Source: Halichondria panicea
Taxonomy: Eukaryota > Porifera > Demospongiae > Suberitida > Halichondriidae
NCBI RefSeq assembly: GCF_963675165.1
Contig: NC_087377.1
Coordinates: forward strand, 462,501-526,500
Reading direction: 5' to 3'
Length of the DNA: 64,000 nucleotides
In this document: in pieces, positions 35,300 through 64,000 of the stretch
Numbering within the stretch: position 1 is the first letter of the stretch
Layout: each line of letters starts with the position of its first letter
Made by a program: the position numbers and the translations under genes
Notes under the pieces: generated by a model
Told to the model about the DNA's origin: nothing
The model's database searches: none
What the model saw: only the letters and a program-made list of their open reading frames with translations

Positions 35300-36900
35300 C
35301 TCTCTTCTCACTCTTGCAGCTACCAATAGCTAGCGTTCTAGTGCAGAACTAACTACTAAGTAGAGTAGCAACACTCGGTGAACGAGTTTTGCTACGGACT
35401 CTTCTGAAAAGGCTGCAATGGCATTCCAAGTAAGGCGTAACTCGAGAACGAAACTTTATTTTGCAAATCCACAAATAGCAAGCCAAGAAAACATGACTAG
35501 AAGCCTATAGAAACTCTTACTTGCACTTCATTGAGCAGCTGAAATAGTCTACACACGCACACGCACAACCGTATACCTCGCTTGCGCATGCGCACCGCGA
35601 GGCATAATTACAGCGCCACTCTAATTGAAGGGCCAACAAAATAAATTATCCAATTAAGCGCCAAGTTGCTAGCGCTTACAATAACGCATCCTTAATTCGA
35701 GGCTACATGTACAACTGATCTGATAGCCTCGTGCAAACAGCTATACTATAGTACTCTACGTTGCTAAGCACCACTCTAAATAATATTATAAGTGCCAAAC
35801 TAAAGTTATGGTTTTCTTGTTCTATTTGTGCGCCACTGAAAATCTTTAGCGGTGCTGTAATTAGAAGAAAGACGGTATAGTAAGTGTGTTTGTTTGTGTG
35901 TGTATTTTCACTTGGATGCCATGGCACTGTGTTTACAGCTAGCTAGGATAGATAGCCTCAGCAAAAAAGTGATTTGTTTTGACAGATTTTCAAATGGTAA
36001 AAAGCTTAGTTGGGTAAAAGCTAAGAAGTATAATAAACCTTGTACACATGCATTGAAGCTAGCTAAATACAGTTTCATTTTAAAGCTTGATACATCAAAT
36101 GCGCACTATACAGCCACGCTTGAGTTCTGGCTTCTTTACTGTGAGACTACTCTGGTCGCGGTGAATGTCCGGAGCGCTATAGCTATTCGTTAACACATAA
36201 AGCTTAGTTCCATTGCAAGAACCACTACCGTTTTCGACTGTAATTGTCATAGCGTACGTTGCACTATTATTGTATAGATGCAGTAAGCGGTCAATGTAAG
36301 TTCCGTTTATGTAGTACGCCAGTACGTTTACACTGTATTAAAAGCGTTGCAATTTACCGTTGCACGTTGCAAGTATACATTTTGCAAAAAAACAAACAAA
36401 GAGACAATCCTAGTCACCTCGAGTATCGTAGCTAGACTAGTTACTTAGCTATATGCGTTTAAAGTGTTTCCATTTTGATAAGTACTGTATTAAAAGCGTA
36501 TTTTACTCTAGCAACTACCGTTGCTATATACCAATTTACAAATGCGGTGTGCTGTGTTTTTGAATACAAAGCGACAATCCTCTAATAACATAATATCCAA
36601 CTAAATTTTGCTTATCTACATAGATCTAACAAAGAAATATACACTGCACTATTTTAATCTAGCTATCTTACATGTAGCCGCTCTAATCAACCACATAAGT
36701 GGGCGTACAATAACTGTACGCCCACTCTTAATTAAGCTTGTGGTTGATTAAATCATTGGTTTGTGGTTAGCAGCTGCTGATGTCATCAAAACAGTAGAAA
36801 ATATTTGTAGTTTTTCAGTGTTATCTCAGCAATGGAATAAGCATATAGGACGTTCTTGGTATCACACATACCCACACCCACACATCCACCCACACACTCA
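35300..36900. other. Unit 2 spacer; no confident gene
   Basis: A 99-codon plus-strand frame (35894-36193) has no recognisable family. An inverted repeat near 36688-36748 (AATCAACCACA and GTGGGCGTACA arms) is another fold-back candidate. AT-rich otherwise. Confidence 0.4.
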
Positions 36901-36925
36901 CTTTAGGCACAACAGAAGGTGATCT

Positions 36926-37048
36926 TTATTTCATCACAAACAAGAGATGGGAATGGAAGTCAGTGACACGGTCTTCATCCGTGGGAAACTTGTGTTCCCT
37001 TGTGAAGACATTATTCTGACACAGCTCCTCTACACGTGTGTGTTGAAA
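36926..37048 (-). CDS. Possible orphan terminal exon
   Basis: After CACACAG it encodes 40 residues (FQHTRVEELCQNNVFTREHK, then FPTDEDRVTDFHSHLLFVMK) and a TAA that overlaps an AATAAA polyadenylation signal. The family is not recognised. No joining upstream exon was found: the nearby ATG exon at 37530-37560 has an incompatible phase. Confidence 0.3.
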   Translation of the reverse strand, partial: FQHTRVEELCQNNVFTREHKFPTDEDRVTDFHSHLLFVMK

Positions 37049-37675
37049 CTGTGTGTGGGGGAGCATGTTTATAAGATGCTCAACAATGGGAGATATTAAT
37101 ATCGAGTTTAATCAAAAGCTTGTAATAAGTGAATAGTGCATTCTGTAGCTATTGGAGAGGACTATATATCACACGCCTGACAACCACACCATCACTATAT
37201 TATTATAGCATCATACTGTAAAGCAATCCCTAATTTGATAGGCTTTCAAGGAGCTACAAAATGGACAATCTCTACTGTGATTATTATTTATAATGCACCT
37301 ATCAATGTGATGCCCCCCAGGAGGGGTCGGGCTAACATGAGGGAGTTGACCATACCCCAGGTCAAGCTTCCCCATGGTGGGGGAGGATTCTGTCTTCAAA
37401 TCCCCCATTCCCCCAGTCAACACTGGCCAGGGTTTGAGCCTCAAGCAGTTGCATACACAATCTCCTATACAGTTCTACTGAAAATTAATAAGTCATCAAT
37501 TATTATTGTCTAGTAATAAGGTAGCGCTCACCTTTCCCCTGAGTCAGAGTGTTGGTCCATTTGTGTCCAGTGCACCGTGCTAGCTAGTAGGACCACTCCA
37601 ATGGATGTGCTCTCAGAGTATTAGAATGAAGCACATGAACAGTGGCTAAAGGATCATCACACTATTAGACAAAAT

Positions 37676-37841
37676 ATGTTTCATTTTGTAGATTTGATGA
37701 CAACATGCTCACACACAAGATGGAGACGGTTGGGGAGGAAAAGCGTTCACTTGTCCTTCCCTCTAGGAGCTTCCACAAGGCTGGATATCTGGTGAATACT
37801 CCTCCAAAAGACCAGCAGCAATGGATCACAAGGCAAAGAGC
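37676..37841 (+). CDS. Possible orphan exon, unknown protein
   Basis: Open between TAG and GTGAGT: FDDNMLTHKMETVGEEKRSL, RSFHKAGYLVNTPPKDQQQW. Composition is protein-like, but I recognise no family and see no linked exon. May belong to a decayed mobile element. Confidence 0.25.
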
Positions 37842-38329
37842 AGTGAGTACAAGTGAGTGGCTAGTCATGATCAAAAGTGGACCACCTAGTATAGTGTATA
37901 GGCTGCTTTAGATGACTGGCATTCAATATCTGCTAATAGATATCATTACTAGTGATCAAACTATACAGCCTCTGTATCAAATGCATCCATTGCTACACAT
38001 TATTTTGTTGACCCGTTGTCAGTCTCCAAGATAATGTGTGTATTTAGTAGTGCTACAAGACTGTACATACACTATCAATTATTGCAGCTCAAGTTGATTT
38101 GAAGAAATAAAAATGTTTAAGATAATAATTGTTATGGTGGAATTATCTACTAGTGAGTGAGTGGTCTGATTGTTCTCTCACTTGTTAGATTAGTGAGGGT
38201 CAGTTGTTCACTCTGTTGGATGCTGATGATGATCCACCCATTGGACGTCAGATAAAAATACAGTCGACCTAAGGAACAGTGAGTACTGCCGCGTGCAGAG
38301 TGTGACTCTTTCCCTAACCAAACGTTTTG

Positions 38330-38876
38330 TAGTTTGTGCTTTTTGCGCTGTACTCCCCCCTTGGATGTGTGACTGTGTTTTGTAGTTTGTGCTTTTTGCG
38401 CTGTACTCCTCCCTTGCATGTGTGACTGTGTTTTGTAGTTTGTGCTTTTTGCGCTGTACTCCTCCCTTGCATGTGTGACTGTGTTTTGTAGTTTGTGCTT
38501 TTTGCGCTGTACTCCCCCCTTGCATGTGTGACTGTGTTTTGTAGTTTGTGCTTTTTGCGCTGTACTCCTCCCTTGCATGTGTGACTGTGTTTTATAGTTT
38601 GTGCTTTTTGCGCTGTACTCCCCCCTTGCATGTGTGACTGTGTTTTGTAGTTTGTGCTTTTTGCGCTGTACTCCTCCCTTGCATGTGTGACTGTGTTTTG
38701 TAGTTTGTGCTTTTTGCGCTGTACTCCCCCCTTGCATGTGTGACTGTGTTTTTTAATTTGCGCTTTTTGCGCTGTACTCCCCCCTTGCATGTGTGACTGT
38801 GTTTTGTAGTTTGTGCTTTTTACGCTGTACTCCCCCCTTGCATGTTTGACTGTGTTTTGTAGTTTGTGCTTTTTGC
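38330..38876. repeat. 53-bp tandem repeat array (left flank, unit 2)
   Basis: About ten copies of the 53-bp unit, longer than its unit 1 counterpart. It then changes to the 40-bp satellite within TTTTTGCGTTCCC. Confidence 0.9.
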
Positions 38877-40971
38877 GTTCCCATAAGTGGGTTCAATTCA
38901 CTAGCAATAGTTTTGCGTTCCCGTGAGTGGGTTCAATTCACTAGCAATAGTTTTGCGTTCCCGTGAGTGGGTTCAATTCACTAGCAATAGTTTTGCGTTC
39001 TCGTGAGTGGGTTCAATTCACTAGCAATAGTTTTACGTTCCCGTGAGTGGGTTCAATTAACTATCAATAGTTTTACTTTCCTGTGAGTGGGTTCAATTCA
39101 CTAGTAATAGTTTTACGTTCCCGTGAGTGGGTTCAATTCACTAGCAATAGTTTTAAGTTGCCGTGAGTGGGTTCAATTCACTAGCAATAGTTTTACGTTC
39201 CCTTGAGTGGGTTCAATTCACTAGCAATAGTTTTAAGTTCCCGTGAGTGGGTTCAATTCACTAGCAATAGTTTTACGTTCCCGTGAGTGGGTTCAATTCA
39301 CTAGCAATAGTTTTAAGTTGCCGTGAGTGGGTTCAATTCACTAGCAATAGTTTTAAGTTGCCGTGAGTGCATGGGTTCACTTCACTAGCAATAGTTTTAC
39401 GTTCCCGTGAGTGGGTTCAATTCACTAGCAATAGTTTTACGTTCCCTTGAGTGGGTTCAATTCACTAGCAATAGTTTTACGTTCCCGTGAGTGGGTTCAA
39501 TTCACTAGCAATAGTTTTACGTTCCCGTGAGTGGGTTTAATTCACTAGCAATAGTTTTACGTTCCCTTGAGTGGGTTCAATTCACTAGCAATAGTTTTAC
39601 GTTCCCGTGAGTGGGTTCAATTCACTAGCAATAGTTTTAAGTTGCCGTGAGTGGGTTCAATTCACTAGCAATAGTTTTGAGTTGCCGTGAGTGCATGGGT
39701 TCACTTCACTAGCAATAGTTTTACGTTCCCGTGAGTGGGTTTAATTCACTAGCAATAGTTTTACGTTCCCTTGAGTGGGTTCAATTCACTAGCAATAGTT
39801 TTACGTTCCCGTGAGTGGGTTCAATTCACTAGCAATAGTTTTACGTTCCCGTGAGTGGGTTCAATTCACTAGCAATAGTTTTACGTTCCCTTGAGTGGGT
39901 TCAATTCACTAGCAATAGTTTTGCGTTCCCTGAGTGGGTTCAATTCACTAGCAATAGTTTTGCGTTCCCGTGAGTGGGTTCAATTCACTAGCAATAGTTT
40001 TGCGTTCCCGTGAGTGGGTTCAATTCACTAGCAATAGTTTTACGTTCCTGTGAGTGGGTTCAATTCACTAGCAATAGTTTTACGTTCCCGTGAGTGGGTT
40101 CAATTCACTAGCAATAGTTTTAAGTTGCCGTGAGTGGGTTCAATTCACTAGCAATAGTTTTAAGTTGCCGTGAGTGCATGAGTTCAATTCACTAGCAATA
40201 GTTTTGCGTTCCCGTGAGTGGGTTCAATTCACTAGCAATAGTTTTGCGTTCCCGTGAGTGGGTTCAATTCACTAGCAATAGTTTTACGTTCCCGTGAGTG
40301 GGTTCAATTCACTAGCAATAGTTTTACTTTCCCGTGAGTGGGTTCAATTCACTAGCAATAGTTTTACGTTCCCGTGAGTGGGTTCAATTAACTAGCAATA
40401 GTTTTACGTTCCCGTGAGTGGGTTCAATTCACTAGCAATAGTTTTACTTTCCTGTGAGTGGGTTCAATTCACTAGTAATAGTTTTACGTTCCCGTGAGTG
40501 GGTTCAATTCACTAGCAATAGTTTTGCGTTCTTGTGAGTGGGTTCAATTCACTAGCAATAGTTTTGCGTTCCCGTGGGTGGGTTCAATTCACTAGCAATA
40601 GTTTTACGTTCCCGTGAGTGGGTTCAATTCACTAGCAATAGTTTTAAGTTGCCGTGAGTGGGTTCAATTCACTAGCAATAGTTTTAAGTTGCCGTGAGTG
40701 CATGGGTTCACTTCACTAGCAATAGTTTTACGTTCCCGTGAGTGGGTTCAATACACTAGCAATAGTTTTACGTTCCCATGAGTGGGTTCAATTCACTAGC
40801 AATAGTTTTGCGTTCCCGTGGGTGGGTTCAATTCACTAGCAATAGTTTTGCGTTCCCGTGGGTGGGTTCAATTCACTAGCAATAGTTTTGCGTTCCCGTG
40901 AGTTGGTTCAATTCACTAGCAATAGTTTTGCGTTCCCGTGAGTGGGTTCAATTCACTAGCAATAGTTTTGG
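38877..40971. repeat. 40-bp satellite array, short version (unit 2)
   Basis: About 2.1 kb, roughly 52 copies of the unit seen at 6624-13536, with the same 44-bp GCAT variant. The 32-bp variant common in the unit 1 array is not apparent here. Confidence 0.95.
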
Positions 40972-41095
40972 TTTTTGCGCTGTACTCCCCCCTTGCATGT
41001 GTGACTGTTTTTTGTAGTTTGTGCTTTTTGCGCTGTGCTCCTCCCTTGCAGGTGTGACTGTGTTTTGTAGTTTGTGCTTTTTGCGCTGTACTCCC
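40972..41095. repeat. 53-bp tandem repeat (right flank, unit 2)
   Basis: Two to three copies, same orientation as the left flank, followed by a CA tract as in unit 1. Confidence 0.85.
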
Positions 41096-41932
41096 CACAC
41101 TCACACACACACACACACAGTGAAGGAGCCTCCATCACAACGCCAGCGATATTTCCATAGTCATGATGAGGTACGCTAGGGGGTGTGGTCTCAGCTTGTG
41201 TGTGGGTGTGTGTGTAACTGTACATTATGTGAAATTGTCGTGTACTATAATTATATAAATACGACCACTTTCCCTCATCCCCCATTTCTCTGTAGTTATA
41301 ATCATGGACACTGATGGGATAAGTTGAAGATAATTATTGTCAAGAAAGTAAACACAAGCCCGGCCCGTTACCAAGGAAACATGACAACATTGATCATCAT
41401 TGAAAATTTTTAGCCTATGCAGTCATAAAAATTAATATTGTTGTATTTTTTAATCTCTACTGCTAAAAATTAATTATGACCAAGAGTGCATGCGCTCTTG
41501 TTATGACATAATAATAATTATTACAATAAAAGTGGTAAAGATCATTAACTATATAAATAATTAAGGATTATGTGTATTTTATAAACCTTACAGTCTCCAT
41601 GAGAACCCGTGTCCTCTCACGAGATCTGATCTACTAGCCACACCCTTAACCACTAGGCCACACCCATTCTTCACCAATCTGTGTATTCTCAGGAGCTCAT
41701 AAATAAGTTTAATTTTGATGACGGCTCTCTTCTGATGCTACACAGTTACAATACATTTATCATTGATAACATAGCTGGCATGTGCAATTGTGTGGACAGA
41801 CATTGACTCAACAAAGCATTCACATCAGGTATAATTATGGTGGATAGAGTGCTAGTAGTCACCTCACAAACACTTATAAAGAACAAAAAATAAATGCCAG
41901 CAGTCACAGTTTATAATGGCTAGAGGATATTG
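41096..41932. other. Non-coding region 3' of gene B
   Basis: AT-rich, nearly identical to 13666-14533. No exon supported. Confidence 0.5.
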
Positions 41933-59274
<17,342 letters not shown>

Positions 59275-59614
59275 TCGGAAGCTTTGTTCAAACTCTGTCA
59301 AATTCTCCCCTTGAATTGTTTCTCAGTAAGCAAAGTGGTGCATGCATGTGGCATGCACCCTCTTTCTGTATTTCAAGGGCCCTTCCGGCCACAAAAACCC
59401 ACACGATTAATTGCAATTGCAAAAGCATAAAAATCCATTTATAATTATATGCACACAGTCAATAGTGGAGTCATGTGATCCTACTACACACAAGACAACA
59501 CTTATAATAATACTAAATACACGAAAAAATAAAATTAATATTAAAATTCAGCTAAAAGGAACTGCTCCAAATTGATCTACAGTTGTCATTGTCGTCGTAA
59601 TCTTTGAACTCTCT

Positions 59615-61109
59615 CTAAGGGGGGGGTGCTCCAAACAAATCTCGTCTTGCATTGTCAGCAGTATTATGAGTGGGCGGGGTAGAGGAACGTCCGTCAAATG
59701 AAGTGCTACCAAAGTCATCCGTAGGAAATGGACTGCCAGTCTGTGAGGTGTGTGTGTGTGGGTGTGTGTGGTGTGTGGGGGGGGCAGGTGCGTGTGGTGT
59801 ATGGGGGGATGAGTGTGAGGGATGGGAGGTTGAATAAGCAGTATACAGTCTGTCTATTGTGGTCACCCTCTACAATACAGCCAGGTTTAATAAGGGACCC
59901 AGAGTCAGCCTCTGCTCAGCCTAGGGTCACCATAATAAACATTCTGTACATAAGGCAAGTACCGTATTACTAGAATAATATTATTTTGCTGGTGAAAAAC
60001 CTTTGCAAATGAGCAGAACATTTGACCTTCTGCGATCTAACTATTGCATTGTGTATTTACTAGTAATAATTGGATTTTATTTGTTGCAAATTGATCAACC
60101 CTCGCAAGATTCGCAAATGCTTGATGCTCGCAAAACATTCTAGTAATTATTATGGCAGCTAGTAAAAAGTCTATTAAGCAAAACACTACCCTCACACAAC
60201 ACACACACTCACCACGGTGGTCAGGTTGGTCTCTGATCCTACTCTTTGTGGAGTGAAATGACCAAAAGCATCCAGTCCACTGTCTACGCTCTTAAGGAAT
60301 CCTGCATTCTGATTGGACGGCTTCAGGTTCGATACTCGTTGTGGTCGTGGCGACTTAGACCTGTTACCTCTTCCGCGAGGTCGATCTCGAGATGAAATGG
60401 TTGTCGTGGTAACCGATGTGGCAATAGCCCTCATAGCGTTGATGGGGGTGATAGTCACGGAGGGTTTTGATTGGTTTGTTGGTTTCTTAGCAACAGGACG
60501 AGTTTTTTTCGGAGAAGGGAGGGGATTGGGTGGACCAGGGGAACGCTGTGTGTATAATTATATATGGTGAAATAAATAAACACTCAAGGTCACCAATGTA
60601 TAATCGATAAGCACCCTCTATAATACAGCCAGGTTAATGGGTCCCAAAGTCTCCATAGCATGTGTTTAGACCTGTGTTAGCAGACAACCCTCTATAATAC
60701 AGCCAGGTTAATGGGCTTGTGTTTGGGCCTGTGTTAGCAGTTTTATAATACAGCCACTGTTGGTCTACCCACCACTAAGGTACTCACACAGACATTAGTG
60801 ACATGTTTGGTGGTTCCTGTGATCCTGGACACCACCTCACACACTTGCCAGATACTGGTACGCAGCTCAGGGTCAGAGGTCAACAGGTAGGCTACAAGGA
60901 GGGGGAGAATACACGTATACCATTAGAGCAATACACATAAGACTTAAGGCTGGTGGTGTGTGTGTGTGTGGATGTGGGTGTGGTCTCACCTCTCAAGTTG
61001 TGCAGGGAGAGTCTTCAGGAATGCTGTACTGAGCACTGACTATGGCTAGAGGGTTGTCACCAAATGGAGTATCCATGAAGCACAGCTTGAACAGTAGTAC
61101 GCCCAGTGC
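59615..61109 (-). pseudogene. NAK-family kinase 3' fragment, copy 3
   Basis: Exons 60990-61109, 60788-60891, 60213-60545, 59615-59740. Same 13-bp deletion and same FGAPPP-stop as copy 2, so these lesions predate or spread with the unit 2/3 duplication. Confidence 0.7.
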
Positions 61110-61342
61110 CTGTGTGTGGGCGGGTGTGTGTTGTGTGAGGGTGTGATGATATGGGTATTATTAGATTCGTCTCATTGAGAGCTTTCAAATGAGTATCACT
61201 AGTAAACGTGCTTATACACAGAGAAAAGAGGTTTTAGACCCTGAGCGTGTGCTATATTAGCACCGTGGTGTGCTAAACAGTGATTCAGCACACTACATGT
61301 GCTGTTTTGTAGGCATATAGCACAGCCTATGTGTTGTATCAA

Positions 61343-61592
61343 GAGCCCATAAAGAAAAGGAGCGGCTAACTTCAACGTACACTCGGGGATCACATCTCGT
61401 AATTACCGGTGAAACCGCACTTCCTTGTATGGAAGCGACTAAGTGCTTGCAAACCGCATCCCTGCATTGCTTATAACACGTGTAGGGATTCAACCAATTA
61501 AGTGACTCTGCATAATTTATATGGAAATGCGGTCATAACCAATTACGAGATGTGATCCCCGTAGTTAGCCGCTCCTTCTCTTTATGGGCTCC
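61343..61592. mobile_element. Inverted-repeat element (unit 3 copy)
   Basis: Same element and position as 33063-33311. Confidence 0.7.
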
Positions 61593-61908
61593 TGGTTGTA
61601 TTGGTGTGCTTTTTCATGGCTTGTAATTTTGATGTTCGATTAATGTGCTAAATGGACTGTGCTAAATGTAATGGGTGTGCTGAAACAGGTAAACATGCTA
61701 ATTCAGCACAGTGTGCTGTTTTCAGTACCAAATAAGGGCATGCAGTACAACAGATGTGCAGCTGCAGCTGCATAGCAACAAATACTTTTTTTTTTATTTG
61801 CTGTTCTTGCAAAGAAGAAAAGAAGTCGAGTTTAGACATGGTTTGAGAGCTGTTTGACAAAACTGTGGAACTAGGTAAGTTTCCCTCAACATGCTGAACA
61901 ATGATGTA

Positions 61909-62215
61909 CAATCTAATTACACAGCTATTGTACCAGGGTGTCATACAGTACACAGGGGAGCATCTGTACAATGTAATTGCACAGCTATTGTATTGTGCCA
62001 GGTGTCATACAGTACACAGGGGGAGCATCTGTACAATGTAATTGCACAGCTATTGTATTGTACCAGGTGTCATACAGTACACAGGGGGAGCATCTGTACA
62101 ATGTAATTGCACAGCTATTGTATTGTACCAGGTGTCATACAGTACACAGGGGGAGCATCTGTACAATGTAATTGCACAGCTATTGTACCAGGGTGTCATA
62201 CAGTACACAGCCCCT
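61909..62215. repeat. 65-bp minisatellite (unit 3 copy)
   Basis: Same array and copy number as 33629-33935. Confidence 0.9.
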
Positions 62216-62803
62216 CTGGCTCCAACCCCCCCCCCACCCTAAAATTTGCATTCAGGTATTAGTAATGGTGTATGACTGAGTATCCATATGTATACTAACC
62301 AGGGTATTGAAATAACATGCAGTTGACTTTTTTTAGCCTTATATTTCCCCCCTCTACTTTAAAATCCTGTATAACACCCTGTAATAACTCTACAATATAA
62401 TAATTATGCAGGAAGGACAAGCAAGTAAAAGGGCTCAACAAAATGGAGACCAATTGAAGCCTATAATTATTGCCCAAGTTTCATAGCACAATAAGTGAGT
62501 TATTTACTTCTTCTAATGAAAGCACCGCAGGTGCTGATGCCTCGGTGGAGGTGCCAAAGCTACATAACATAAAACTACTAATAGCTAGCTTTTATACACA
62601 CATTGATTGATGATAATTATTATTGCTGCGCATGCAATCGCAGGGAAACTCAAATAGTGGGTAGTGATCGACCCATGATTGTTGTTAGATCCCATTTGAG
62701 TGTATTTAGCAGGGAACTATGAGCTATAGTACCGTAGATTGCTCTGGGCTACAAACTACAACATTGTACATTGTATTGTGATACACATGTAATAACATAA
62801 ACA

Positions 62804-63262
62804 TTATTGTAGCTTATTGTAGCTAGATGCTTTGTCTAGTAATATAATAACAGAACTAGAATGAAAGAGAGAAGCTCTAGTTTCTTTTTTTGGCTTTGTT
62901 CGAAAGTAGTAGGAGATGCTCGTTTTTTGGGCAGTGTGCTGTGCTTTTTTGCTGCAAGGCTGCATGGGGGAGGAGCTGGATGTAGGGAAGTGCTGGGATT
63001 CTAGCTTTGGCTTCTTCCTAAAGTTCCTTTCGCTTTGTTCAAGAGTAGTATAGGAGCCGCTCGTTTGCTGGGCTTGTTTGCTGCCTTCCTTTCGCTTTGT
63101 GAAAGTAGTACGAGCCGCTCGTTTCTTGGGAAGTGTGCTGGGCTTGTTTGCTGCAAAACTAGGGGAGGAGCTGGATGTTTCCGTTTTGTGGGTGGAGCTA
63201 GGACTATAATTTCGTCCATCAAACTGACGTGGAGGAACAGGGTTGACATGAATGGAGACCAC
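62804..63262 (-). CDS. Low-complexity Ser/Lys-rich ORF (unit 3 copy)
   Basis: 152 codons, one residue different from 34523-34981 (CSKKAQ for CSKKSQ). Coding status doubtful for the same reasons. Confidence 0.3.
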   Translation of the reverse strand: MVSIHVNPVPPRQFDGRNYSPSSTHKTETSSSSPSFAANKPSTLPKKRAARTTFTKRKEGSKQAQQTSGSYTTLEQSERNFRKKPKLESQHFPTSSSSPMQPCSKKAQHTAQKTSISYYFRTKPKKETRASLFHSSSVIILLDKASSYNKLQ

Positions 63263-64000
63263 AGATTTAGTAGAGACACAGAGATGCCAACTTCAGATAA
63301 TTATTAGTTTTCAAAAGAATAGTGATGCAGTCGCTAGGTTGGCTGTTTATATAGGTTGACTGTTGCTAAGCTAGTGCATTTCTAGTAGCCAATAAGTAGC
63401 CAATAAGTTTTGGGATCTAAATCAGTATGTGCATTCGGTATCTATGGTTATAGCGTCCCACATCCCTCGGGCTTTGGGACACTATAACACATAGATACCT
63501 CTTGCCCATGTTCTAACTATAACTTGATGCCTAAAGTTCAAGTCTAAAATTAATGGCTGCAAGTCAGCAGAGCCTTGCAGCTCTCTTCTCACTCTTGCAG
63601 CTACCAATAGCTAGCGTTCTAGTGCAGAACTAACTACTAAGTAGAGTAGCAACACTCGGTGAACGAGTTTTGCTACGGACTCTTCTGAAAAGGCTGCAAT
63701 GGCATTCCAAGTAAGGCGTAACTCGAGAACGAAACTTTATTTTGCAAATCCACAAATAGCAAGCCAAGAAAACATGACTAGAAGCCTATAGAAACTCTTA
63801 CTTGCACTTCATTGAGCAGCTGAAATAGTCTACACACGCACACGCACAACCGTATACCTCGCTTGCGCATGCGCACCGCGAGGCATAATTACAGCGCCAC
63901 TCTAATTGAAGGGCCAACAAAATAAATTATCCAATTAAGCGCCAAGTTGCTAGCGCTTACAATAACGCATCCTTAATTCGAGGCTACATGTACAACTGAT

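Larger units (their letters stand above)
59456..64000. repeat. Segmental duplication unit 3 (cut by window end)
   Basis: Matches 31181-35740 with only scattered single-base or small indel differences, including the kinase exons, the fold-back element, the 65-bp minisatellite and the 152-codon ORF. It continues past the window edge, so a third large ANK-Roc-COR gene beyond 64000 is possible but not seen. Confidence 0.85.

Noticed and set aside
35894-36193. 99-codon plus-strand frame
   Set aside because: No splice context, no recognised domain, composition consistent with chance in AT-rich sequence.

Overview
This is eukaryotic nuclear DNA: coding capacity lies in short exons with GT-AG introns, there are many CA/GT microsatellites, minisatellites, a 40-bp satellite and fold-back DNA transposons. 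Small introns, very short intergenic gaps and a domain repertoire of ankyrin (ANK), Roc-COR, Ig and death domains (DD) with a NAK-family kinase fit an early-branching animal, most likely a demosponge. That assignment is inference. Exons were predicted by hand from splice sites and phase, without transcript data.

The window is a tandem segmental duplication. Unit 1 (1-31180), unit 2 (31181-59455) and the start of unit 3 (59456-64000) each begin, at the low-coordinate side, with the 3' part of a NAK-family (AAK1/BMP2K-like) kinase gene on the minus strand. Each complete unit also holds a block of 53-bp repeats enclosing a 40-bp satellite (6.9 kb in unit 1, 2.1 kb in unit 2), and then one large minus-strand gene ending near the next unit.

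The two large genes are the core of the window. Gene A runs 31004 to 18687 (13 exons, 1223 aa): six ANK repeats, linker, a 53-aa helical module, Roc GTPase, COR, Ig-like domain, DD. Gene B runs 59274 to 41933 (17 exons, 1588 aa): six ANK repeats, linker, two SH3 domains, Roc (with an octapeptide repeat), COR, Ig-like domain, two DDs. Splice phases sum to an open frame in both. The plan resembles DAPK1 (ANK-Roc-COR-DD) without a kinase and with extra modules, so an intracellular switch or scaffold feeding death-domain signalling is likely. Unit 1 also keeps, downstream of gene A, an orphan Ig-DD-DD block nearly identical to the gene B 3' end, with two competing last exons.

Most striking: the ANK exons of A and B differ much more than the introns between them (my count: 65 differences in 626 bp, 58 nonsynonymous), with changes at ANK surface positions, while the orphan DD exons are nearly unchanged. 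Together with swapping of whole phase-1 exon cassettes between ANK linker and Roc, this looks like a rapidly diversifying recognition locus, possibly innate immunity or self/non-self recognition.

The rest is decayed or mobile: three broken kinase fragments with different lesions plus an orphan kinase exon, a spliced but frameshifted transposase-like gene (4428-5800, plus strand), piggyBac-type TTAA elements (one with its empty site preserved in the sister unit), nested TA-flanked elements and several fold-back elements.
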